Source: Candidatus Delongbacteria bacterium (lineage in GTDB: Bacteria; Delongbacteria; UBA4055). Taken from it: a stretch of 20,296 bases of DNA. Shown piece by piece: positions 1 through 6,495 of the stretch. Position 1 is the first letter of the stretch. Every line of letters starts with the position of its first letter. Location: the NCBI GenBank assembly GCA_016938535.1, contig JAFGUL010000155.1, forward strand, positions 1 through 20,296, in the 5' to 3' direction. Both the position numbers and the translations under genes were made by a program. Under the pieces are notes generated by a model. It worked only from the letters and a program-made list of their open reading frames with translations, was not told the origin of the DNA and did no database searches.

Positions 1-14
1 AATTCAGGAACGAA

Positions 15-617
15 ATGAGAATACTGCTGCTGGACAATTATGACTCTTTTACCTACAATCTCAAGGCTCAGCTTGAACGGTGCTCTTATGGTTCCGAAGT
101 GATGGTAAAAAGAAACAGAGATGCTTCGGCATTCGTTCAGGAACTCGACTGTCTTGTCGTATCTCCCGGACCGATGACCTGGAGAGAAACTGGTGTGCTG
201 AAGGAATTTTTCGAAAAGCGTATTCTGCCTGAAAAGATCCCGTACCTGGGAATATGCCTCGGAATGCAGTTCCTCGCGGGATATTACGGACTCAAAGTTG
301 ACAGAATAAGTAATCCCGTTCACGGTTCGGCAGTTGAAATAGAACACGAACGGGGCCGTCTTTTTAAGAACATACCCGATACTTTTACAGCCGCAAGATA
401 CAACTCGCTAGGCTTAGTTAACACCGGACCGGGATTAAAAGAAATGAACGGCCTTACTTTCACATCTTTCGAGAAAGAAACAGGAAATGTAATGTCCCTT
501 GAGCATAAAGAACTCCCTTTCGCAGGATTCCAGTTCCATACAGAGAGCTTTCTTACGAATGCCGGGGACGAACTCATATCAAATTTTATGGAATTATACT
601 GTGAAGATCGGTCTTAA
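15..617 (+). CDS. pabA: Aminodeoxychorismate synthase glutaminase subunit (PabA/TrpG family)
   Basis: A class I glutamine amidotransferase of 200 aa, normal length for the family. It releases ammonia from glutamine for the PabB subunit, in the cytoplasm, on the route from chorismate to p-aminobenzoate and folate. The N-terminus has the family signature LLLDNYDSFTYNL. The nucleophile Cys81 lies in GICLGMQ, and His175 and Glu177 lie in FQFHTES, so the triad is complete. Several usually conserved positions differ: SPGPMTW for SPGPxTP, CLGMQ for CLGHQ, VHGSA for MHGKT and RYNSL for RYHSL. The ATG is preceded by AGGAA at 6-10. The assignment to PabA rather than TrpG rests on the neighbours: pabB overlaps its 3' end and pabC follows. 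Any upstream gene lies outside the window. Confidence 0.93.
   Translation: MRILLLDNYDSFTYNLKAQLERCSYGSEVMVKRNRDASAFVQELDCLVVSPGPMTWRETGVLKEFFEKRILPEKIPYLGICLGMQFLAGYYGLKVDRISNPVHGSAVEIEHERGRLFKNIPDTFTAARYNSLGLVNTGPGLKEMNGLTFTSFEKETGNVMSLEHKELPFAGFQFHTESFLTNAGDELISNFMELYCEDRS
590..593 (+). promoter_or_regulatory. Shine-Dalgarno site for pabB, deciding a GTG start
   Basis: GGAA sits 7 nt before GTG at 601-603, inside the 3' end of pabA. The frame is open further upstream, with an ATG at 499, but that start would add residues with no PabB-like character and would overlap pabA by almost 120 nt. GTG 601 gives a short 17-nt overlap, typical of coupled genes. Confidence 0.5.
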
Positions 618-1911
618 TTCACATACTCAAAAGATCTCATGGAACTTCGAACTTCTGTTTACTCTTGTAGAAAAATACGATGGTGCCTGTCTCTTCACTT
701 CCGCCGGTGACGGAAGTTACGGTAAAAACATCTTAGGCATCAACCCTGTATTGACCTTCAGCGACATGTTATCTCTGGACATATTTCTCAAAGAGAACAT
801 ATCCGACTCTGAATTTCCTCTCGTGATCGGACATATAGCTTATGATCACAAAGACCGGCTAGAAGAGAAAGGACTGTTCGGGAATAAACATGAAGAACTG
901 ATGCCTGAAGTCGAATTCAGAGTCTTCGAATATTACATTATTGCCGACAATTCCGATCATTCTGTACTGAAAACCGTAAAACTGGATATTCCGTTCAAAT
1001 ATAAAGCCGTTGATCCGGATAAAATCTTTAATCATTCCCCTGAAAAATTAAAAGGCGGCAGTTCCAAATATCACGGCAGTTCATTAACCAGGTTCGAATT
1101 CGAAGAAAATGTGGAAAAGATCAGAGATTATATTCTTTCAGGCGATATATATCAGGCCAATCTGACCAGGAAGATCTCGGCTGAGACCACTTTTTCACCT
1201 TTTGAGCTCGCACTAAGGCTGAAAGATTCCAATTCGATCGAATTCGGCGTCTATGCAAAATACGGTGAAAATTTTGTGATCTCTACAAGCCCGGAAAGAT
1301 TTTTCAAGATCGAAAACTCAATACTTACATCCTCGCCGATAAAAGGAACCGCTCCGAGGTCAGATGATGCTGAAACTGACCTTTATAATCTGGAAACGCT
1401 TTTAAGCTCAAAAAAAGAACTTGCCGAACTGGCTATGATAGTGGATCTCATCAGGAACGATATGAATAAGATATGCACTGAAGTTAAAGTTGAGGATTTT
1501 CCGATAGTTATGAAACTGAAAAATGTTTATCATCTTTATTCTGAGATCTCAGGCAGGCTCCGTACCGCCAGCTTTTTTGAGATCATAAGGGCATTGTTCC
1601 CCGGAGGCTCGATCTCAGGCTGTCCTAAAATACGGGCATGTCAGATAATTGAGGAGCTTGAAAAGACCGGAAGAGGACTTTACACCGGAAATTTCGGTTA
1701 TATCAGCTTTAACGGAAATATGGATTTCAATATAATGATACGCACGCTTTTCTATAACAAAGGCAGCATTTCATTCAATGCCGGCGGCGGAATAACTCTT
1801 CTTTCTGATCCGGAAAGCGAGTTCATAGAGACCGTGCACAAGGCAAAAAACATCTGCAGCGCAATCGATCTGGAGGAAGTATGGGAAGAAAAATCCTTCT
1901 TGACGGAGTGA
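601..1911 (+). CDS. pabB: Aminodeoxychorismate synthase component I (PabB)
   Basis: Converts chorismate and ammonia from PabA into 4-amino-4-deoxychorismate. From the GTG start at 601 it is 436 aa, usual for a stand-alone PabB. The chorismate-binding core is in the C-terminal two thirds and shows, in order, GDIYQANLTRKI, STSPERFFKI, SPIKGTAPR, MIVDLIRNDMNKIC and FPGGSISGCPKIRA, then the GRGLYTGNFGYIS segment. The Lys of PIKGT (residue 248) is the aminodeoxychorismate-synthase signature. Anthranilate synthase (TrpE) has Ala there (PIAGT), so this is folate rather than tryptophan synthesis. The gene overlaps pabA by 17 nt and pabC by 31 nt, indicating translational coupling. The upstream ATG at 499 is an alternative start I consider unlikely. 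Confidence 0.93.
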   Translation: MKIGLNSHTQKISWNFELLFTLVEKYDGACLFTSAGDGSYGKNILGINPVLTFSDMLSLDIFLKENISDSEFPLVIGHIAYDHKDRLEEKGLFGNKHEELMPEVEFRVFEYYIIADNSDHSVLKTVKLDIPFKYKAVDPDKIFNHSPEKLKGGSSKYHGSSLTRFEFEENVEKIRDYILSGDIYQANLTRKISAETTFSPFELALRLKDSNSIEFGVYAKYGENFVISTSPERFFKIENSILTSSPIKGTAPRSDDAETDLYNLETLLSSKKELAELAMIVDLIRNDMNKICTEVKVEDFPIVMKLKNVYHLYSEISGRLRTASFFEIIRALFPGGSISGCPKIRACQIIEELEKTGRGLYTGNFGYISFNGNMDFNIMIRTLFYNKGSISFNAGGGITLLSDPESEFIETVHKAKNICSAIDLEEVWEEKSFLTE

Positions 1912-2690
1912 TCAAATATAAAGACAGCGTAAATATCCGACACGACTCACCCGCCCTGAATTTCGGTACGGGACTTTTCGAAACCGTACTTTATGATAAA
2001 AACCTGCTGTTCTTTTTTAACGATCACATTGAAAGATTAAGATCATCCAGCGAAGAACTGCATCTGCCGCTTCCGCGCTTCGGCCATGTACCTGAAAATC
2101 ATATAAAAGAGCTTATCTCTCAAAACGGTATTACAGACAGTACCGCCCGTGTCAAGATACTGTATGCTCCTTTGTTCGACGAAGAAAAATGGAATCTGCT
2201 CGTCACGGTATCAGATTACGAAAGAACTGCCGTTCCTGTTACAGCGACCGTTGATTTAAGAGTAAAAGAAAATTATTTAAGCCGATTCAAAACAACATCA
2301 TATATGCAAAACAGGATATGTTCAAAGAACAGCACCTTAAATGAAGAAACGCTTTTCGTTAACGGATCGGGACAGATTACCGAGGGCTCAAGATCAAATT
2401 TGATCGGCGTAAAGGATAATGTCTTATTTTATACCGGAATCAAAGAATACTACCTTCAGGGGATAATGCAGAAAAATATTATCGGGGATCATAAAAAAAT
2501 CGGATTTGACGGTGCCGCAGAACTTGAGGGCGGATTTTCTCCCGAGGACCTCGGTTCGTTCGATGAGATAATGATCACCAACAGCCTCATTATAGCAAAG
2601 ACGGTCGAAACCGTCAATTTCGGAAACAGAAAACACTGTTTCTGTTCAGGAAAACACACTGACCGGATCTTAAATTTCTACATTAAATAA
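1881..2690 (+). CDS. pabC: 4-amino-4-deoxychorismate lyase (PabC), class IV PLP enzyme
   Basis: Removes pyruvate from aminodeoxychorismate to give p-aminobenzoate. At 269 aa it has the normal length. Visible signatures are NFGTGLFETV (residues 27-36), NDHIERLRSS, the putative PLP-binding Lys137 in FKTTSYMQNR, and the cofactor-contacting Glu168 in ITEGSRSNLI. The KTTSY-to-TEGS spacing is that of lyase and branched-chain-aminotransferase relatives. A D-amino-acid or branched-chain aminotransferase would look similar in isolation, but the position directly after pabA and pabB settles the role. A strong GGAGG (1872-1876) lies 4 nt before the ATG, within the last codons of pabB. A terminator hairpin starts right after the stop. 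Confidence 0.9.
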   Translation: MGRKILLDGVIKYKDSVNIRHDSPALNFGTGLFETVLYDKNLLFFFNDHIERLRSSSEELHLPLPRFGHVPENHIKELISQNGITDSTARVKILYAPLFDEEKWNLLVTVSDYERTAVPVTATVDLRVKENYLSRFKTTSYMQNRICSKNSTLNEETLFVNGSGQITEGSRSNLIGVKDNVLFYTGIKEYYLQGIMQKNIIGDHKKIGFDGAAELEGGFSPEDLGSFDEIMITNSLIIAKTVETVNFGNRKHCFCSGKHTDRILNFYIK

Positions 2691-2691
2691 A

Positions 2692-2713
2692 AAAGCCCGG
2701 AAAACCGGGCTTT
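2692..2713. terminator. Hairpin terminator between converging pabC and lipoprotein gene
   Basis: A perfect 9-bp inverted repeat, AAAGCCCGG then an AAAA loop then CCGGGCTTT, begins 1 nt after the pabC stop codon and ends 6 nt before the end of the opposing lipoprotein gene. The stem ends are A-rich on one side and U-rich on the other on both strands, so it can serve transcripts from either direction. The U tract on the plus side is short and interrupted (TTTAAAG). Confidence 0.75.
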
Positions 2714-2719
2714 AAAGTG

Positions 2720-2947
2720 CTACTCGCTTATCGCAGGTTCAACAGAACCCTGAACTATCTCCTTGATCATTTCATATTTGACCATTATGGAGTCTCTTTC
2801 CAGAATAACCTTCTTGATCTGCGTTTCAAGACCGGCCTTTTCGGCTCTGAGATTTGCATTCTCAAGCTTAAGTCTGTTCAGCTCCTCCTTAGAACAGCCT
2901 GACAAAAATATCGATCCTGCGATGAGAACAAACAATATTTTTTTCAT
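2720..2947 (-). CDS. Small coiled-coil lipoprotein
   Basis: A 75-aa lipoprotein of unknown function. A short basic start and hydrophobic stretch lead to lipobox LSGC, with Cys18 as the predicted lipid-anchored residue followed by Ser. The mature part of about 57 residues is almost entirely charged heptad-like helix (LNRLKLENANLRAEKAGLE), suggesting a parallel coiled coil at the outer membrane. It resembles murein lipoprotein Lpp in size and style, but the C-terminus (VEPAISE) lacks a terminal Lys for peptidoglycan attachment. The start is well supported: GGAGG (2953-2957) lies 5 nt from the ATG, and a consensus promoter lies just upstream, implying high expression. It is transcribed apart from, or in addition to, the gene series above it. 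Confidence 0.85.
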   Translation of the reverse strand: MKKILFVLIAGSIFLSGCSKEELNRLKLENANLRAEKAGLETQIKKVILERDSIMVKYEMIKEIVQGSVEPAISE

Positions 2948-2978
2948 TAATTCCTCCGTCCCTCAAAATTATGTTTGT

Positions 2979-3006
2979 ATTATACAACAATAAAATCAAA
3001 TGTCAA
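2979..3006 (-). promoter_or_regulatory. Consensus sigma-70-type promoter for the small lipoprotein
   Basis: On the minus strand, TTGACA (3001-3006) and TATAAT (2979-2984) are separated by 16 bp. Both hexamers are perfect matches to the bacterial housekeeping consensus. A start of transcription near 2972 would leave a leader of about 25 nt containing GGAGG. The site lies immediately downstream of the oxidoreductase stop codon at 3017, so the lipoprotein has its own strong promoter inside a same-strand gene series. Confidence 0.8.
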
Positions 3007-3016
3007 GCTGAAAAAT

Positions 3017-4147
3017 CTATTCCGCGGTCACTTTATAATTCACTCCCCTGTCTTTCAGATATTTCATCATCGATCTGAAGCAGGCTTCTTCTTTTCCTAA
3101 GTATTCAGCGGGGCTCAAACCTGTTTTTTTATACAAACCCTTCGCGAGAAGATCCACTGCCGCCGTACAGGAATAGCCGGTCGTTCTGGCCATTGAGGAA
3201 GTTTTTGTTTTTCTGCAGAACCTGTCATGAAGATCGTAAGTATATTTTACTTTTTTACCTTTCTCTTCACCCTCTACGATTACTCTCATTATCGTGAATT
3301 CGTCCTCGAATCTGCCGAGTTTCCAGTTCGAGTCGGTAAAAAGAACTTTTTCGGTCATTTGAAGGGGTGAAACGGATGTACCGTTTATGCTTACGGGCTC
3401 CTTTGAGAAAAATCCCGACTCTCTCAATATTCTTACTTTTCCAATATATCCGGGATATCTCATGGTTTTTTCTTTGAGATTCGGAATTTCAGGAAAATTC
3501 TTCAGGATCGATCTCAAGCCGTCCGAGTTCCATGCCTCGAGAGTGCCAACACCTTCAAATTCCAGAAGTTCAGGATCGGAAAGCGCTTCTTTTGTTACAA
3601 GCGCGCCGTACTCTTTGTATCTGGCAGGCCGCACATACTCCTCGATCACATCACAAGGTGAGAACGGTGCCTTGTACTCCCACGGCCAGGTCCGCTTCGC
3701 CGGAAGTCCGCCGACAAGACAGAGATATGATGAAACTTTCATCCTTTCGTTATGGTATCCCAGGATAACATTGCACATGCCCGGAGCTACGCCAATGTCT
3801 GTAACGGCGGTAACGGCATGTTTCTTTGCAAGTTTATCCAGAGGAGAAGAGTCTTCCGGAAAAAATGCAATATCCACAACATTTTTCCCGCATTCGATCA
3901 CGGTTCTGACTGTTTCATAACCCATGAATCCCGGGACAGCATCGACGACTATATCGGAGTCTGCTATGAGCTTGCTGAGTTTTGCTTTATCACGCAGATC
4001 ACTTAAAGCGGTCTTGATCCCGTACTCTTTTTTAAGTATATCAAGCGCCGGTCTATTAATGTCAGCTACTTTCAATTCATATTGACCGTTCAGATCGCGG
4101 GCTATAGCGCTGCCGACCATTCCGGCACCCAGTACAGTAATTTTCAT
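3017..4147 (-). CDS. Saccharopine dehydrogenase-family oxidoreductase, lysine 6-dehydrogenase-like
   Basis: A 376-aa NAD(P)-dependent enzyme. The N-terminus is a Rossmann fold with VLGAGMVGSAIARDL (glycine-rich loop at residues 5-12), then ADSDIVVDAVPGF and TDIGVAPGMCNVI. The middle and end (VGTLEAWNSDG, RYPGYIGKV, MRVIVEGEEKG, MARTTGY) match my recollection of Geobacillus-type L-lysine 6-dehydrogenase along the whole length. That enzyme oxidises the epsilon-amino group of lysine to a piperideine carboxylate. Other members of the superfamily act on saccharopine or carboxynorspermidine, so the substrate is not certain. AGGAG at 4154-4158 lies 6 nt before the ATG. Only 9 nt separate it from the lipoprotein gene upstream, so they are probably co-transcribed. 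I cannot explain its link to the envelope genes. Confidence 0.8.
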   Translation of the reverse strand: MKITVLGAGMVGSAIARDLNGQYELKVADINRPALDILKKEYGIKTALSDLRDKAKLSKLIADSDIVVDAVPGFMGYETVRTVIECGKNVVDIAFFPEDSSPLDKLAKKHAVTAVTDIGVAPGMCNVILGYHNERMKVSSYLCLVGGLPAKRTWPWEYKAPFSPCDVIEEYVRPARYKEYGALVTKEALSDPELLEFEGVGTLEAWNSDGLRSILKNFPEIPNLKEKTMRYPGYIGKVRILRESGFFSKEPVSINGTSVSPLQMTEKVLFTDSNWKLGRFEDEFTIMRVIVEGEEKGKKVKYTYDLHDRFCRKTKTSSMARTTGYSCTAAVDLLAKGLYKKTGLSPAEYLGKEEACFRSMMKYLKDRGVNYKVTAE

Positions 4148-4156
4148 TTAACTCTC

Positions 4157-4693
4157 CTATTTACTGAGCACAAATTTACTGGTTATCAGATAACCGTACT
4201 TAAGCGTGTCGGGATCTGAGGAAGCGCCCTGTTCATAAATATATCCTTCGAATTTCGCTTCAATAATTTCTTCAGGCACAAGGCGGAGTACTTTTATAAA
4301 GGTCTGCCCGGCGTTCCCGCTCGAACTGTTTATATAATAATTCCCGTACTCAGCTGACGTCATTTCTATTTTGTTCAGGGTATTGTCGCTGACGTAAACG
4401 ATAGAGTCCTCATCTGTTCCGTCCCACCTGAATTTTACAGTCCATTTGTCTCCTGAAGTTGTCTCTGCCGAAAATGTATAAGTATTTCCAAACTGATATA
4501 AACATTCCACATAGCTTCTGGCGGTAAAACTCTTCACAGATTCTATTCCGTCAGGATTGTTGACCGGGTTTTGTGCCAGATCGACCATGAGCCCGTTGGT
4601 GAATTCCGGCGGATCATTATTCTCTTCATCGCATGAAGTTATCAGCATGGCTGCAATTATTCCGACAGCCGCAAGAGTAATAAATTTTTTCAT
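4157..4693 (-). CDS. Lipoprotein with acidic post-cysteine stretch, unknown function
   Basis: A 178-aa lipoprotein with signal sequence and lipobox ITSC (Cys21), followed at once by DEENNDPPEF. Acidic runs directly after the lipidated Cys act as surface-export signals in Bacteroidota lipoproteins, so surface display is possible but inferred. The rest is beta-rich with alternating aromatic and polar residues (FGNTYTFSAETTSGDKWTVK), suggesting a single beta-sandwich or barrel-like domain. I recognise no family. GGAGG (4701-4705) lies 7 nt before the ATG. It sits 20 nt after the TPR lipoprotein gene and 9 nt before the oxidoreductase gene. Confidence 0.8.
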   Translation of the reverse strand: MKKFITLAAVGIIAAMLITSCDEENNDPPEFTNGLMVDLAQNPVNNPDGIESVKSFTARSYVECLYQFGNTYTFSAETTSGDKWTVKFRWDGTDEDSIVYVSDNTLNKIEMTSAEYGNYYINSSSGNAGQTFIKVLRLVPEEIIEAKFEGYIYEQGASSDPDTLKYGYLITSKFVLSK

Positions 4694-4713
4694 AAAAAAA
4701 CCTCCGTTTGTAT

Positions 4714-6495
4714 TTAATCATTCCTTCTGTCCATAAGATACCATTTATCAGATTCAGAAAGCGTATTTTCTTCAGTTTTCTCTTCCTTTTTTACCTGCTC
4801 GCCTTCACCCGTGATTTTTTTGGAAGCGAATCTTCCGTAGGTCGTCTTTGGGTATCTGTCCTTGAGCTCCTGATAAATGAGAGCGGCCTTCCCGTAGTTT
4901 TTCAGCAGTTTCTCCTCTATCATGGCGGCAGCCTGGAGTATCTGCGGAGAAAGAGGACTGTCCTGATATTTTCCGGCTATTACCAGGTATTCGTCCGCAG
5001 CTTCCTGATACAGCGAGTCAAGAAATTTTTCCGACGAAATGTTAAAAAAATATTTTGCGGAGTCTTCGATCACCTCAACAGGTTCAAGTCCCTCCCTTAT
5101 CCTTATATAATTCGCGCCTGCAGTCTCAGGGTATTTTAACAGCACCGAATCAGATAAATTAGAGTATCTTGCACTGTCGGCCATTATTAGCGATATCATT
5201 GCCGCTGAAGCTTTATGAGGGTAGTTTTTTTCGGCAGACAGCTCTTCGAACAGAACTAAAGCAGTATCCTGAAATCCCATTTCGAACATCGCCGTTTCTG
5301 CGAGGGAATGCTTATCTTTTATATATGACGATTCAAGACTTTTCTTTTGTTTTATAAGCTCAGATTTTTTATTTTCGTTTTGGGATATTTCAATCTTTGC
5401 CGCAAGACTGTCATTTATTTCGGGGTACTCCTCCACTTTTTTCTTAAGCGAGCGGTAGTTCCTGATAAGATTTTTTCTTGCCACCGCCTTCTGATAAAAA
5501 TCGTTCCTTCTGTCGTACCATCCGCTGGAGTCATACATATCTTCAGCCGAGTATAGATCCTTCTTCAGATTAAAATAGTACTCGCCGAAATAATAAGCCG
5601 CTTCTGAAAGGTCCGGCCCGTTCTTCTGATCCTTGGGATTTGTCCTTAATATCTCGTCAAGTTTATTATAAGCTTCTTTTTCCATAGCGTTCTGAACATA
5701 GAAGTCGGCTAATTTCACATCTCCCTTCAGTGAATATGCCGCATACTCCGGATCAGAAGTTATTCTCTCCAGTATGGAAACAGCCTCATCAGTATCGCCC
5801 AGATTTTTTAAAGCATCTGCGTATTTGAGTGTATATTGAAATATCTTCTCCCTTTCATTATTAAGAGCTATCAGTTTTTTATTTATTTCCGCGGATATTT
5901 TATATTCTCCTAATTGTTCCGCGAGCACGGAACTGCTTTGAAGAACAGATATCCTGTCTATATCATTTTCAGCCTTTTCTGCGGATCTCAGCAGACCCTG
6001 AAGGGCTTTGACGCTGTCTCCCTGTGAAAGGCTCATTTCCGCGCCCAGTTTCAAAATTTTGTATGGTTCAATATTTATATTCTCGCTGCTTATTGTTTCC
6101 ATGATCCTGCCTGCTTCGTCATAATTCTTCAAAGCTATCTCGACTTCAGCCAGATATATTTTTGCCTGGTCCCGCAGATCAGAATCAGGGTAGTTAGTCA
6201 GAAGTTCGACGAATTTCTTTTGCGCTTTATAATTATCATCCTGTCTCATATAGCAGAGACCCATCATGAGAAGCGCGTCGTCCACCCACTTGCTGTCGGG
6301 ATAAAACTCCAGTATCTTTGAGAGTTCTTTTATACTGTTCTCGTACAGGGCTTTATCGGTAATATTTTTCTCGATCCTTTTTTTTTCAGCTGAATTATAA
6401 CTTTCCCTGGCGTTAAAATACATATTGTAATAAGCGCATCCCGAAAATATCAAGACCCCGAAAAGCAGAAAATATGTACGAATTTTCTTTTTCAA
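4714..6495 (-). CDS. TPR-repeat outer-membrane lipoprotein
   Basis: From a TTG start at 6493-6495 this is a 593-aa lipoprotein. The N-terminus becomes a textbook signal peptide (basic KKKIR, then hydrophobic YFLLFGVLIF) with lipobox FSGC. The mature protein starts with the aromatic string AYYNMYFNA. Several TPR-like helical hairpins follow (LSKILEFYPDSKWVDDALLM, FVELLTNYPDSDLRDQAKIY), with more near the C-terminus (LVIAGKYQDSPLSPQILQAA, YQELKDRYPKTTYGRFASKK) and a charged helical middle. Such proteins scaffold envelope complexes, and the end repeats resemble the BamD/YbgF type, but no partner is shown. A GTG at 6514-6516 would add seven residues. I prefer TTG because AGGA is 7 nt away and TTGA overlaps the upstream stop. 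The C-terminal tail is Lys/Glu-rich and likely disordered. Confidence 0.8.
   Translation of the reverse strand: MKKKIRTYFLLFGVLIFSGCAYYNMYFNARESYNSAEKKRIEKNITDKALYENSIKELSKILEFYPDSKWVDDALLMMGLCYMRQDDNYKAQKKFVELLTNYPDSDLRDQAKIYLAEVEIALKNYDEAGRIMETISSENINIEPYKILKLGAEMSLSQGDSVKALQGLLRSAEKAENDIDRISVLQSSSVLAEQLGEYKISAEINKKLIALNNEREKIFQYTLKYADALKNLGDTDEAVSILERITSDPEYAAYSLKGDVKLADFYVQNAMEKEAYNKLDEILRTNPKDQKNGPDLSEAAYYFGEYYFNLKKDLYSAEDMYDSSGWYDRRNDFYQKAVARKNLIRNYRSLKKKVEEYPEINDSLAAKIEISQNENKKSELIKQKKSLESSYIKDKHSLAETAMFEMGFQDTALVLFEELSAEKNYPHKASAAMISLIMADSARYSNLSDSVLLKYPETAGANYIRIREGLEPVEVIEDSAKYFFNISSEKFLDSLYQEAADEYLVIAGKYQDSPLSPQILQAAAMIEEKLLKNYGKAALIYQELKDRYPKTTYGRFASKKITGEGEQVKKEEKTEENTLSESDKWYLMDRRND

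Noticed and set aside
499..600. N-terminal extension of PabB from ATG 499
   Set aside because: It would overlap pabA by nearly 120 nt, the added residues show no PabB character, and GTG 601 has a suitably spaced GGAA.
15..2690. pabA-pabB as trpG-trpE for tryptophan synthesis
   Set aside because: PIKGT with Lys marks aminodeoxychorismate synthase, and pabC follows directly; no trp genes are present.
2717..2993. Two plus-strand open frames across the small lipoprotein
   Set aside because: The minus strand has a lipobox, coiled coil, ribosome binding site and consensus promoter; the plus frames have none of these.
3387..3920. Open frame of 177 codons on the plus strand
   Set aside because: It lies wholly antisense to the lysine-6-dehydrogenase-like gene, has no ribosome binding site, and its translation has no recognisable pattern.
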